Source: Streptomyces lushanensis
GTDB taxonomy: Bacteria > Actinomycetota > Actinomycetes > Streptomycetales > Streptomycetaceae
Reading direction: 5' to 3'
Assembly: GCF_001700515.1 (NCBI RefSeq)
Contig: NZ_MAUD01000096.1
Coordinates: 1-47,659 of the forward strand
DNA: 47,659 bases
Shown here: positions 7,634 through 15,229 of the stretch, one piece after another
How positions within the stretch are numbered: the first letter of the stretch is position 1
Layout: every line of letters starts with the position of its first letter
Position numbers and translations under genes: made by a program
Notes under the pieces: model-generated
What the model saw: the letters and a program-made list of their open reading frames with translations, nothing else
Told to the model about the DNA's origin: nothing
Databases searched by the model: none

Positions 7634-9010
7634 TTGGCCCGCCACCAGCCCAACCGCCTGCTGGCCGCGCTGCTCAACGAGGCCCGCTGGAGCCCGGCCG
7701 AACTGGCGCGGGCCGTCAACGAACTGGGCGCGGCCCAGGGCGTGCACCTGCGCTACGACCGCACCTCGATCGCCCACTGGCTGACCGGCTCCCGCCCCCG
7801 GCCTCCCATACCCGACCTGGTCGCCTCGGCCTTCAGCCGCCGCAGCGGCCGTCTGGTCACCACCGAGGAGACCGGCCTCGCGGAAACCGAGCAGGACACC
7901 GGCGATTTTCTGGGCGACGGGCCGGAGGCGGGCGGTGTCATGGACCGGCTGGCCGCTCTGGCCCGCGCCGACACCGACCCGACCCGCCGCGCCCTGCTGG
8001 CCCGCTCCGCCTACGACCTGGCCGCCGCCGCACCGGCCTGGAGCCGCGTACCGCCGGCCGCCGCACGGCCCGGTGCCCCGGGATCACGCACCACGGGATC
8101 CCGGGCCACGCCGGAGGATGTCCAGCGGCTGCGATGGATGACCCAGGTCTTCGCGGATCTCATGGAGCGTCACGGCGGTGCTCACGCGCGCTCCGCGCTG
8201 ACCGCCTACCTCGCCGAGGACACGAGCCGCCTTCTGGCCGCTCCGGCCCGGCCCGCCCTGCGCCGGGACCTGTTCACCAACGCGGCCCAACTCACCCATG
8301 TGCTCGCCCGTATGAGCATGGACGCGGGCCATCCCAGCCTGGCCCAGCACTACTTCGGCACGGCTCTCGGCCTCGCCCGCGAGGCCGACGACCGGCGCCT
8401 CTTCGCGGTCACCCTGCGCGCCATGAGCCTCCAGGCGCTGTTCCTGGGATTCCACGAGCAGGCACGGCGGCTCGCCGAGGCCGCCGTGGACACCGCGGGC
8501 CCGCGTACCGACCGGGCGACCCGGGCCTTCCTCCTGAGCCAGCGCGCGCTCATGCACGCCCACGCGGAGCTCCGTCGCAGCGCCATGAGCGATCTCGCGG
8601 CGGCCGAGACGCAGCATGACCGCGCGACCGGCGTGCCGGGGCCCTTCACCAGCTACCCCCGCGCCGGACTCGACTACCAGCGCGGCAGGACCCTTCTCGT
8701 CCTGGGGGATCAGACGCAGGCGGCACGGGCGTTGACCGTCTCGGCCGAGGCACGCGGGGACGACCGGCACAGATCCATCGCCCTCAGCCGCGCACGGCTC
8801 GCCGCCACACTTCTGGCACTGGGACATCTGGAGGAGTCGTGCACCCACTGGCACACCTTCCTCGACCACTACCCCAGCCTGCGCTCGACCCCGGCGGACC
8901 AGGCGCTGCGGCATCTGCGCCGGTCCCTGCGCGGTTTCCGCCACCAGCCGCACGCCGCCGCCGTGCTCCACCGCGCCCGGCGCGTGACTCTCCTGCCGCC
9001 GGACTCCTGA
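7634..9010 (+). CDS. NsdA-like regulator with N-terminal DNA-binding-like domain and TPR-type helices
   Basis: The start is TTG at 7634, chosen because AGGAGAAGGA sits directly before it. This gives a 458-aa protein beginning ARHQPNRLLAALLNEARWSP. The first ~90 residues (LARAVNE, RTSIAHWLTGSRPRPPIPDL) resemble the divergent helix-turn-helix of NsdA and its many Streptomyces paralogues. The rest is a helical TPR-like array (for example PSLAQHYFGTALGLAREADD and RLAEAAVDTA). NsdA-type proteins affect antibiotic production and development. This one is a paralogue, not NsdA itself. Its position facing the tdh-like unit suggests it controls that unit. It ends at a strong bidirectional hairpin. Confidence 0.8.
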   Translation: MARHQPNRLLAALLNEARWSPAELARAVNELGAAQGVHLRYDRTSIAHWLTGSRPRPPIPDLVASAFSRRSGRLVTTEETGLAETEQDTGDFLGDGPEAGGVMDRLAALARADTDPTRRALLARSAYDLAAAAPAWSRVPPAAARPGAPGSRTTGSRATPEDVQRLRWMTQVFADLMERHGGAHARSALTAYLAEDTSRLLAAPARPALRRDLFTNAAQLTHVLARMSMDAGHPSLAQHYFGTALGLAREADDRRLFAVTLRAMSLQALFLGFHEQARRLAEAAVDTAGPRTDRATRAFLLSQRALMHAHAELRRSAMSDLAAAETQHDRATGVPGPFTSYPRAGLDYQRGRTLLVLGDQTQAARALTVSAEARGDDRHRSIALSRARLAATLLALGHLEESCTHWHTFLDHYPSLRSTPADQALRHLRRSLRGFRHQPHAAAVLHRARRVTLLPPDS

Positions 9011-9081
9011 TCAACCGGCGTGCGGCAAGCGCCTGTTGGCCGTGCCCTTCCGAGCACCGCCGGGTGCCCGGTCAGCACCGC

Positions 9082-9107
9082 GCCCCGCCGGACGACTCCG
9101 GCGGGGC
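9082..9107. terminator. Bidirectional hairpin between convergent genes
   Basis: GCCCCGCCGGA (9082-9092) and TCCGGCGGGGC (9097-9107) form a perfect 11-bp stem with a CGAC loop. It serves the regulator at 7634-9010 and sseC on the other strand. Confidence 0.85.
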
Positions 9108-9135
9108 GGCGGAAGAGCGATGTGCGAATACGGGC

Positions 9136-9423
9136 TCAGACCGCGATCGCGACCTCCGAGAGGCCTCCGGTCCGCGCGACGACCGTACGGTCCGCCGTGG
9201 CGCCCGGGACCAGCGCGCGCACGGTCCAGGTGCCCTCGGCGGCGTAGAAGCGGAACTGTCCGGTCGCCGAGGTCGGGACCTCCGCGGTGAACTCGCCGGT
9301 CGAGTCCAGCAGGCGGACATAACCGGTGACGGGCTCGCCGTCACGGGTCACGGAACCCTGGATGGTGGTCTCGCCGGGCTTGATCGTCGAAGCGTCGGGG
9401 CCGCCGGCCTGTGCTCCACACAT
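9136..9423 (-). CDS. sseC: SseC-like DUF1416 protein
   Basis: The 95-aa protein starts MCGAQAGGPDASTIKPGETT and is all-beta in appearance (GQFRFYAAEGTWTVRALVPGA). It matches the DUF1416 family, which in mycobacteria is called SseC and always follows a cysA-type thiosulfate sulfurtransferase. The same order is seen here, with 29 bp between the two. The N-terminal Cys2 is a feature of the family. Its role is not firmly known; a part in sulfur transfer is inferred from the constant pairing. It ends just before the shared hairpin at 9082-9107. Confidence 0.88.
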   Translation of the reverse strand: MCGAQAGGPDASTIKPGETTIQGSVTRDGEPVTGYVRLLDSTGEFTAEVPTSATGQFRFYAAEGTWTVRALVPGATADRTVVARTGGLSEVAIAV

Positions 9424-9452
9424 ACTGTTCAGTCCTCCAGGTCGGGGCGTGA

Positions 9453-10292
9453 TTACTTGTTGGCGCCGAGCTCGATCGGCACGCCGACGAGCGAGCCGTA
9501 CTCGGTCCACGAGCCGTCGTAGTTCTTGACGTTCTCGACACCGAGCAGCTCGTGCAGCACGAACCAGGTCAGCGCGGAGCGCTCACCGATGCGGCAGTAC
9601 GCGATGGTGTCCTTCGCCAGGTCCACCTGCTCGTCGGCGTACAGCTCCTTGAGCTCGTCGTCCGACTTGAAGGTGCCGTCGTCGTTGGCGTTCTTGGACC
9701 ACGGGATGTTACGGGCGGACGGGATGTGGCCCGGACGCTGCGACTGCTCCTGCGGCAGGTGCGCCGGCGCGAGCAGCTTGCCGCTGAACTCGTCGGGCGA
9801 CCGCACGTCGACCAGGTTCTGCGTGCCGATCGCGGCGACCGCGTCGTCACGGAAGGCGCGGATCGCGGTGTTCTGCGGCTTCGCCTCGTACGAGGTCTCC
9901 GCGCGCTCCGGAACGGCCTCGACCAGGTCGCGGGAGTCCAGCTCCCACTTCTTGCGGCCACCGTCGAGGAGCTTGACGGAGTCGTGGCCGTACAGCTTGA
10001 AGTACCAGTACGCGTAGGAGGCGAACCAGTTGTTGTTGCCGCCGTAGAGCACGACCGTGTCGTCGTTGGCGATGCCCTTGGCCGACAGGAGCCGCTCGAA
10101 GCCCTCCTGGTCGACGAAGTCACGGCGGACCGGGTCCTGGAGGTCCTTCTTCCAGTCGATCCTGACGGCGTTCTTGATGTGGTTCTTGTCGTAGGCCGAG
10201 GTGTCCTCGTCGACCTCGACGATGACCACCTTCGGGTCGTCGATGTGGGCCTCGACCCAGTCGGCGTCTACCAGGACGTCGCTGCGGCTCAT
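9453..10292 (-). CDS. cysA: Thiosulfate sulfurtransferase (two-domain rhodanese)
   Basis: The 279-aa protein has an inactive N-terminal rhodanese domain (about 1-130) and an active C-terminal one with the catalytic loop CRIGERS, in which C233 takes the persulfide. It moves sulfur from thiosulfate or another donor to an acceptor such as cyanide or a sulfur-carrier protein. The ATG at 10292 has GGAGGAG eight bases upstream. It is followed by sseC and preceded by a 150-bp leader with three hairpins and a 26-aa leader ORF. That arrangement suggests expression is tuned by cysteine supply through attenuation. Confidence 0.93.
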   Translation of the reverse strand: MSRSDVLVDADWVEAHIDDPKVVIVEVDEDTSAYDKNHIKNAVRIDWKKDLQDPVRRDFVDQEGFERLLSAKGIANDDTVVLYGGNNNWFASYAYWYFKLYGHDSVKLLDGGRKKWELDSRDLVEAVPERAETSYEAKPQNTAIRAFRDDAVAAIGTQNLVDVRSPDEFSGKLLAPAHLPQEQSQRPGHIPSARNIPWSKNANDDGTFKSDDELKELYADEQVDLAKDTIAYCRIGERSALTWFVLHELLGVENVKNYDGSWTEYGSLVGVPIELGANK

Positions 10293-10341
10293 GCTGTTCT
10301 CCTCCGGGGCAGTGTGCGGCGGGGTCATGCGTGATGCGGGT

Positions 10342-10441
10342 GGCTTCCGGGCATGGCACGCATGGGACGGAAGCCGGCGTACGGCGCGAGGCCGGCCCTG
10401 AGATACTCGAAGGGCCACGGAAACGGGACGCGGAGGTCCCG
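10342..10441 (-). promoter_or_regulatory. Hairpin-rich leader (candidate attenuator) between leader ORF and cysA
   Basis: Three inverted repeats follow the leader ORF on the minus strand. The first is CGGGAC/GTCCCG (10424-10441), directly after the leader stop and followed by TTT. The second is GGCCCT/AGGGCC (10394-10416). The third is GGCTTCCG/CGGAAGCC (10342-10375), a perfect 8-bp stem. Their order and the short leader ORF fit a ribosome-position-dependent terminator or RBS-masking switch. Which structures exclude one another is not resolved by eye. Confidence 0.6.
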
Positions 10442-10442
10442 C

Positions 10443-10523
10443 TCAGACAGCGCGACAGAGCATGGCGGCGACGCGGCACAGGTCAACTGCCCGCCGCTTC
10501 GTGAAGTCCGCCTGCTGCCTCAT
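10443..10523 (-). CDS. 26-aa cysteine-containing leader peptide of the cysA-sseC operon
   Basis: A short frame from ATG 10523 to TGA 10443. The peptide begins MRQQADFTKRRAVDLCRV and ends AAMLCRAV, with cysteines at positions 16 and 23. The RAVDLCRVxxxLCR pattern is that of small putative leader peptides that I recall upstream of sulfur genes in streptomycetes. In mycobacteria, leaderless cysteine-rich short ORFs upstream of cysA genes act as cysteine-sensing attenuators (established there). A -10-like TACGAT ends seven bases before the ATG, and the GGAGG only one base before the ATG is too close to serve as a ribosome-binding site, so the mRNA probably begins at the ATG. Stalling at Cys codons would alter folding of the downstream hairpins. 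Confidence 0.8.
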   Translation of the reverse strand: MRQQADFTKRRAVDLCRVAAMLCRAV

Positions 10524-10530
10524 ACCTCCG

Positions 10531-10560
10531 ATCGTAGGGAGGTTCCGGCAGACATGTCAC
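10531..10560 (-). promoter_or_regulatory. Promoter of the leader-cysA-sseC transcript
   Basis: On the minus strand, GTGACA (10555-10560) resembles the -35 consensus TTGACA. An 18-base spacer follows, then TACGAT (10531-10536), and seven bases later the leader ATG. It is the best -35/-10 pair in this region and predicts a leaderless message. Confidence 0.65.
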
Positions 10561-10566
10561 CGGTGG

Positions 10567-10579
10567 CTCACATCGTGAG
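10567..10579. promoter_or_regulatory. Palindrome upstream of the cysA leader promoter
   Basis: CTCACATCGTGAG is a perfect inverted repeat (CTCAC/GTGAG, 3-bp spacer) just upstream of the -35. A second half-like site, CACGAAGTGAGAC, follows at 10591. It could be an operator of a sulfur or redox regulator. The protein is unknown. Confidence 0.45.
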
Positions 10580-10694
10580 ACACGATCATCCACGAAGTGA
10601 GACAGATGTGCGGGTCGCGCACCTCCCGCCGTCCCGCCCGGCGCTGCGGCCCTTCGGCCATCTGAGGGGCGGACACCGCCGTCTCACCATCCGG

Positions 10695-10741
10695 CCTCCG
10701 GCCCCGCCACCCGGCCGGGCAGGGCCGGAGGACTCAATGCC
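10695..10741 (-). terminator. Hairpin downstream of the LmeA-like gene
   Basis: CCTCCGGCCC (10695-10704) pairs perfectly with GGGCCGGAGG (10732-10741). It lies directly after the stop of the LmeA-like gene on the minus strand. Confidence 0.6.
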
Positions 10742-10742
10742 T

Positions 10743-11492
10743 TCAGCCCGCGAGCGAGAGGTCCGTGCCCGTGCCGGAGAACCGGAGGCCGCTCTCGGAG
10801 GCGGTGACCTGGTCCAGCTTGATGGTGGACGGCAGTCCGTCGATCTTGAGGTCGTAGTCGACCACGTCCCGCACCTGCTCGTCCAGGCCCGGCACCGGCA
10901 GCTCGGGCAGGGTCTCGGCGCGCAGCCGGACCGTGTCGCCGCCCTCCAGCGAGACCGTGCTGTACGCCGTGACCGTACGGCCGTCCAGCAGGGCCCGTAC
11001 CGAGGACGGCATGTCGATGCCCGCGCCGTCCAGCACGTCCGCCAGCCGTCCCGAGAGCTTGACCTGGCCCTTGGCGGCCCGGTCGGCGCCCGCGTAACCG
11101 ACCGTCGCGCCCTTCGGCGCGGACTTGGCGAGATCCGCGTACGAGATCCGCGCCGAGCCGCTGGCCCGCGAGGCGGTCGCGGAGGAGAAGCTGCTGTCGA
11201 TCCTGACATCGCTGAGCACGGCGCTGACCTCGGTCACCTGGACCTGGTGGCCGTCGGCGGTGGCGTTGACACCGTCGAGACTGATGTCGACCTCGTCCAG
11301 CGAGGAGCCCACGACCTGCGTGAGGAACGGGAAACCCTTGATGGTGACCTGCGGCTGGGAGCTGAGCCCCTGGCTCGACCTGATCTTGTCGGCGACCTGG
11401 CCCTCGGCGAAGTACACCGCGGCACGGTCGGCGGCGACGAACAGTCCGCCGAAGACCACGACAAGGATCAGCAGTATTCGCAGTGCGCGCAT
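10743..11492 (-). CDS. LmeA-like DUF2993 lipid-binding protein
   Basis: The 249-aa protein has an N-terminal signal or anchor (RALRILLILVVVFGGLFVAA, residues 2-21) and then the DUF2993 domain, with GFPFLTQVVGSSLDEVDISL near 52-72 as its clearest stretch. The mycobacterial member LmeA is a periplasmic phospholipid-binding protein needed for lipomannan elongation (known). The Streptomyces homologue therefore probably works at the outer face of the membrane on lipids, but the substrate is unknown. The ATG at 11492 starts the signal. It is monocistronic by spacing. The upstream gap holds overlapping GATC palindromes at 11599-11622. Confidence 0.85.
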   Translation of the reverse strand: MRALRILLILVVVFGGLFVAADRAAVYFAEGQVADKIRSSQGLSSQPQVTIKGFPFLTQVVGSSLDEVDISLDGVNATADGHQVQVTEVSAVLSDVRIDSSFSSATASRASGSARISYADLAKSAPKGATVGYAGADRAAKGQVKLSGRLADVLDGAGIDMPSSVRALLDGRTVTAYSTVSLEGGDTVRLRAETLPELPVPGLDEQVRDVVDYDLKIDGLPSTIKLDQVTASESGLRFSGTGTDLSLAG

Positions 11493-11598
11493 TCTTCGGT
11501 GTCCCCCACCCTGTTAGGTGCGTGGTGCCCAGGTGTCTTGTCCGCGCCGGTCGGGCGCCGACCATTGACCGTCAGACCGTCATGATCCAGACTGCCAT

Positions 11599-11622
11599 GA
11601 TCATCTTTGATCGATTTCGATC
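11599..11622. promoter_or_regulatory. Overlapping GATC palindromes upstream of the LmeA-like gene
   Basis: GATCATCTTTGATC (11599-11612) and GATCGATTTCGATC (11609-11622) are two perfect inverted repeats sharing four bases. The patch is unusually AT-rich. It may be an operator in the promoter of the gene ending at 10743. Confidence 0.4.
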
Positions 11623-11696
11623 GTTCTGGCTTGCCTGACGACCGTGTGAGCCTAACGGTTCCCGGACACCGGCCCCGATGCGCGGGCGCCGGGCGG

Positions 11697-13073
11697 TCAG
11701 CCCAGCACACGGCCCAGCAGATAGACGGCCGGTGCGGCGGCCGTCAGCGGCAGGGCGACCCCGGCCGTCATATGGACGAAACGGGACGGATAGTCGTAGC
11801 TCGCGGCCCGCAGCCCGACCAGTGCGCAGATCCCCGCCCCGAGTCCCAGCAGCGCGCCCGCGCCGCCCAGGTCCGTCATTCCGCCGACCACGACTCCGGC
11901 GCCCGTCGCGACCAGCAGGGCCACCACCACGGAGGCCGTCCCGGGCAGCGGCAGCGCGCGCGCCACGGTGGCGACGGCGACCGCCACCGCGCCCACGACC
12001 ACGGCGTCCGGCAGAGCCGCGAGATGCCCGGTGGCGATGATGGTGAGCGCGGCCGAGGCGACGGTGGCCATCAGGCCCTCCATCCGCTCGTCGGCGCCCG
12101 CGCGGCTGCGCAGTTGCAGCACGACGGTGAGCAGCACCCACACACCGAGCGTGCCGACGATCGCGGCCACCGCGTACTCGTCGTCCACGGCGAGCAGCGC
12201 GACATCGGCGGTGAGGCCGCCGAGGAAGGCGAGCGCGATGCCCTGTCTGGCCGGCCACATGCCGTTCAGCCGGAACCAGCCCGCCGCGGTGACCGCCTGG
12301 AGCAGCACCAGCGGGACGAGCAGCGCGTACGGTCCGATCGCCGCACCTCCGGCCAGCAGCAGGCCCAGTACGGCGGTCAGCCCGGCCGGCTGCATGCCGG
12401 GCGGGATGATCGGCGACCGGCCCTCGGCGCGGGCACGCTGGGCGTCGGTGATCCGGGCGTTGCCCATGGTGGTGGGCGCGCTGTAGCCGTCGACGGCGGC
12501 CGACGCGGCGGGCGCGGAAGGGGCGGCGGACGCGGGGGCCGGACCGGTCGGCGCGGGTCCCTGGGGCGCGTTCCGGAAGGCGTGCACACCCGGACCGGGC
12601 GCGGGACCGCGCGCCGGGCCCGACATCGGTACCTCCGGCGGCAGCGGATAGGCGCCCGGCGCGCCCGGCACACCCTGCACCGGCAGATAGGCGGTCTCGT
12701 CGGCGCCGGCGGCCCGGGGCGGCTGCTGATACGGCTGCTGGTGCTGCCCCTGCGGATACGGTCCGGGCTGCTGCGGCTGCTGGTCCTGCTGCCCGTACTG
12801 GGACTGCTGCCACTGGAGGCGGGGCTGGTACTGGGTGTCCCAGGTCTGGCCCTCCCAGGTCTGCGCGGCGCCCGGGTCCTGGCCGGGCTCCTGGTACACG
12901 GGCTGCTGCTGCGGCTGATGGGACTGCTGCGGCTGCTGCGGGTTGCCGTACTGGTCGTACGGGACATGGCCCTGGCCGCCGTTCCCCTGGCCGTCCTGAC
13001 CGTGCGCGCCGCCCTCGCCGTACGCGCCGTTCCCCTCGTACCGACCGTACGGATACTGCTGATCGTTGCTCAT
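11697..13073 (-). CDS. Polytopic membrane protein with Gln/Pro-rich cytoplasmic N-terminus
   Basis: The 458-aa protein has a long disordered N-terminal half (about 1-215) rich in Gln, Pro, Gly and Tyr (MSNDQQYPYGRYEGNG, QQPYQQPP). The C-terminal half then has roughly eight hydrophobic helices (from AGLTAVLGLLLAGGAAIG onward). I do not recognise a transporter or enzyme family. Streptomyces genomes carry such proteins as conserved unknowns. The ATG at 13073 has GGAGGGTGA about ten bases upstream, inside the end of the MoaD-like gene, so the two are probably one transcript. The Gln-rich region may mediate protein contacts. Confidence 0.82.
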   Translation of the reverse strand: MSNDQQYPYGRYEGNGAYGEGGAHGQDGQGNGGQGHVPYDQYGNPQQPQQSHQPQQQPVYQEPGQDPGAAQTWEGQTWDTQYQPRLQWQQSQYGQQDQQPQQPGPYPQGQHQQPYQQPPRAAGADETAYLPVQGVPGAPGAYPLPPEVPMSGPARGPAPGPGVHAFRNAPQGPAPTGPAPASAAPSAPAASAAVDGYSAPTTMGNARITDAQRARAEGRSPIIPPGMQPAGLTAVLGLLLAGGAAIGPYALLVPLVLLQAVTAAGWFRLNGMWPARQGIALAFLGGLTADVALLAVDDEYAVAAIVGTLGVWVLLTVVLQLRSRAGADERMEGLMATVASAALTIIATGHLAALPDAVVVGAVAVAVATVARALPLPGTASVVVALLVATGAGVVVGGMTDLGGAGALLGLGAGICALVGLRAASYDYPSRFVHMTAGVALPLTAAAPAVYLLGRVLG

Positions 13074-13083
13074 GTTCTGCGGT

Positions 13084-13338
13084 TCACCCTCCTGCGAACG
13101 GCGGGAGCACCTCGACCGTGCCGCCCTCGGCAAGCCGTACGGTCTCATGGCCCCGATTCCCCACGGGGTCACCGTCGACGAGGAACGAACACCTCTGGAG
13201 TACACGCGTCAGCTCACCGGGGTGCCTCGACCGCACGGCGTCGAGCGCCTCGGCCAGGTTCTCGGCCGTATACGATTCCTCGGCGACTCCGGCCGCGGCC
13301 TTGGCCGCGGCCCAGTAGCGGATCGTGCCCGCTGCCAT
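13084..13338 (-). CDS. MoaD/ThiS-family sulfur carrier
   Basis: The 84-aa protein starts MAAGTIRYWAAAKAAAGV and ends VEVLPPFAGG, with the C-terminal Gly-Gly that is adenylated and thiocarboxylated in MoaD/ThiS proteins. It would pass sulfur for molybdopterin, thiamin or another pathway after activation by an E1-like enzyme that is not in the window. The ATG at 13338 has AAAGGGG upstream. It lies directly downstream of the broken hydrolase, in the same frame as the remnant's last piece, with no stop between. A read-through product is possible on paper but not likely. Confidence 0.9.
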   Translation of the reverse strand: MAAGTIRYWAAAKAAAGVAEESYTAENLAEALDAVRSRHPGELTRVLQRCSFLVDGDPVGNRGHETVRLAEGGTVEVLPPFAGG

Positions 13339-13376
13339 AGGCGGCACCCCTTTCGTCGGCCTCCATGATGGCCGAC

Positions 13377-13921
13377 GCCCGAGGCGGTTCCGAGTCCGGG
13401 CCTCCGCACGCGTATGCAATCCGGAGCGTCCGGCGAGCCGTCCGGCGGGCCGGACAACCCTTCAACGCAGCCGCCGCATCGGTGCCGTCCCCCGGTGGCA
13501 CCAGCGCGCGGGAGCGCTCACGGAGGCAACCGCGGCGGTCCGCGCATCCGTGCGCCCCCTGTGCGACGCGGCATACCCCAGCACCCCCGGAACCGCCCAT
13601 CGACAGCACCACCGTCACCACACGTTCACGGCCGGGAGAGCGTGTCCATGCCATCGCCGCCGCCGGACCGAGCACCTCCCGGCCGCCGGCCGCGGACCGT
13701 CCGCCGGAGCCGCCGTGCCCACGGAACGAGAAGGCCACGACCGCCGCACGCTGGGCGAAGACCCGTGCGGCACGCCGTACGGCCGGTCGTCGCGCCGACC
13801 CGGTGAAGCCGTGCGCCGGCATGATCGCGGTCCCGCCGGCGCCCCCGGATTCCCCGGCGAAACCCGCCGTACACGGCTCGTACACCGCCTCGACGGGGAC
13901 CCCGTACACAGTCCTCAGCAC
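13377..13921 (-). pseudogene. Degenerate alpha/beta hydrolase
   Basis: A recognisable alpha/beta-hydrolase sequence starts at GTG 13921 (VLRTVYGVPVEAVYEP) and runs through AHGFTGS and AFSFRGHGGSGGRS to LSMGGSGG, where the nucleophile elbow has lost its first Gly. At a run of five C (13584-13588) the homologous reading shifts frame. The second frame continues with YAASHRGRTDAR and SVSAPARWCHRGTAPMRRLR, then hits TGA at 13462-13464. Homology resumes after it (VVRPAGRLAGRSGLHTR) and then stops abruptly. So there is one frameshift, one premature stop and loss of roughly the last third. The neighbour moaD is intact. Confidence 0.8.
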
Positions 13922-14103
13922 CGTGCGCCGGGCCCCGGGTCCAGTAGGCAAATCAGATGATCTGTTGGATTGACCGGATGACGCGGTGCACATGTGGGTT
14001 ATTCTGCTGCGAAGAGGATCCGGGCAACGTAGCCCCCGGGTCCTTTTGTGTTTCCGGTCCGTTGTTACAGACAGATGACACAGCGGTACCGGGCCGTACC
14101 AAG

Positions 14104-14151
14104 CGGTAGTACTGAGCAGTGCGGTGCGAGCACCGCGCTACGGCACTACCG
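14104..14151 (+). other. Nested inverted repeats in the glnR upstream region
   Basis: CGGTAGT (14104-14110) pairs with ACTACCG (14145-14151). Inside lies GCGGTG/CACCGC (14121-14136) with a CGAG loop. GAGCAGTGC is present as a direct repeat on both sides. This may be a folded 5' leader or an operator of the glnR transcript. Confidence 0.45.
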
Positions 14152-14198
14152 AGCAGTGCCGCATACGTCCTCGCAGGGACCGAGGAGGAACTGACGTA

Positions 14199-14318
14199 AT
14201 GGGCAAGCAAACCCCGTACGACCACAGTCCGACCGAGCCGGCCGGACCGGCAGGGCCGACGACCGCACCGGCCGCCGCTCCGGCCACCGGACCCACCTGG
14301 GCGGGTGAGCGGCGATGA
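14199..14318 (+). CDS. 39-aa Pro/Ala/Thr-rich small protein coupled to glnR
   Basis: The ATG at 14199 follows GAGGAGGAA by eight bases, the best ribosome-binding site in the region. The peptide starts [16 protein letters not shown] and ends [10 protein letters not shown]. Its TGA overlaps the glnR ATG (ATGA), so translation of glnR is probably coupled to it. The composition is low-complexity with no domain. It may be a regulatory upstream ORF rather than a functional protein. The alternative is that glnR is translated independently and this frame is chance, but the strong site and the exact overlap argue against that. Confidence 0.6.
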   Translation: MGKQTPYDHSPTEPAGPAGPTTAPAAAPATGPTWAGERR

Positions 14319-15205
14319 GTTCTCTGCTGCTGCTGACCAACGCCCTCCAGCCCTCGACGGAGGTGCTGCCGGCACTCGGACTCCTGCTTCACAACGTGCG
14401 GGTCGCTCCGGCCGAGGGGCCCGCTCTTGTCGACACCCCCGGTGCCGACGTCATCCTGATCGACGGCCGGCGCGACCTTCCGCAGGTCAGGTCGCTCTGC
14501 CAGCTTCTGCGCTCCACCGGGCCCGGCTGCCCGCTGATCCTCGTCGTGACCGAGGGCGGGCTCGCCGCCGTCACGGCGGACTGGGGCATCGACGACGTAC
14601 TGCTCGACACGGCGGGTCCGGCCGAGGTCGAAGCACGTCTGCGGCTGGCGATGGGCCGCCAGCAGATCTCGTCGGACGACTCCCCGATGGAGATCCGCAA
14701 CGGCGACCTGTCGGTGGACGAGGCCACCTACAGCGCGAAACTCAAGGGCCGGGTCCTCGACCTGACCTTCAAGGAGTTCGAGCTGCTCAAGTACCTCGCG
14801 CAGCACCCCGGCCGCGTCTTCACCCGGGCCCAGCTCCTCCAGGAAGTCTGGGGCTACGACTACTTCGGCGGTACGCGCACGGTCGACGTACATGTACGGC
14901 GACTGCGCGCCAAGCTCGGCCCCGAGCACGAGTCCCTGATCGGGACCGTACGGAACGTGGGCTACCGCTTCGTCACGCCGGAGAAGGTCGAGCGGGCCGC
15001 CGAGGAGGCCAAGGCGAGGGCGACAGCTCCCGAATCCTCCCGGGACGAGCCGCGCGACACCTCTCGTGGCGGCCTCCGTCACGACCCCCGCCACGATCGT
15101 CGCGCCGAGCCGCGGCACGAGAAGGCGGAGGAGCGCGGGCGTACGGTTTCGGCCACCGAGCCGGTCCCGGTGCAGGAACCTGCCGTACGGCCTGCCAAGC
15201 GGTAG
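14315..15205 (+). CDS. glnR: GlnR, global nitrogen regulator (OmpR-type orphan)
   Basis: The 296-aa protein starts [20 protein letters not shown], which I recognise as Streptomyces GlnR. It has an atypical receiver domain (about 1-120, with [11 protein letters not shown]) and a winged-helix output domain (about 128-225, with [20 protein letters not shown] and [15 protein letters not shown]). GlnR controls glnA, amtB, nir and many other nitrogen genes and has no partner kinase. The charged C-terminal tail (after about residue 228, with [19 protein letters not shown]) is some 30 residues longer than in S. coelicolor GlnR as I remember it. The ATG overlaps the stop of the 39-aa ORF. Confidence 0.95.
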   Translation: MSSLLLLTNALQPSTEVLPALGLLLHNVRVAPAEGPALVDTPGADVILIDGRRDLPQVRSLCQLLRSTGPGCPLILVVTEGGLAAVTADWGIDDVLLDTAGPAEVEARLRLAMGRQQISSDDSPMEIRNGDLSVDEATYSAKLKGRVLDLTFKEFELLKYLAQHPGRVFTRAQLLQEVWGYDYFGGTRTVDVHVRRLRAKLGPEHESLIGTVRNVGYRFVTPEKVERAAEEAKARATAPESSRDEPRDTSRGGLRHDPRHDRRAEPRHEKAEERGRTVSATEPVPVQEPAVRPAKR

Positions 15206-15216
15206 GTCACCCCGCG

Positions 15217-15222
15217 TAGACT
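15217..15222 (+). promoter_or_regulatory. Candidate -10 box of leaderless LacI gene
   Basis: TAGACT ends seven bases before the GTG at 15230, with no ribosome-binding site between. It lies in the short gap after glnR and suggests a separate leaderless transcript. Confidence 0.45.
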
Positions 15223-15229
15223 GCCGCGC

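Noticed and set aside
13214..13993. A single intact 259-residue hydrolase gene
   Set aside because: After the nucleophile elbow this frame loses all homology, while the homologous sequence continues in the next frame. A frameshifted pseudogene explains it better.
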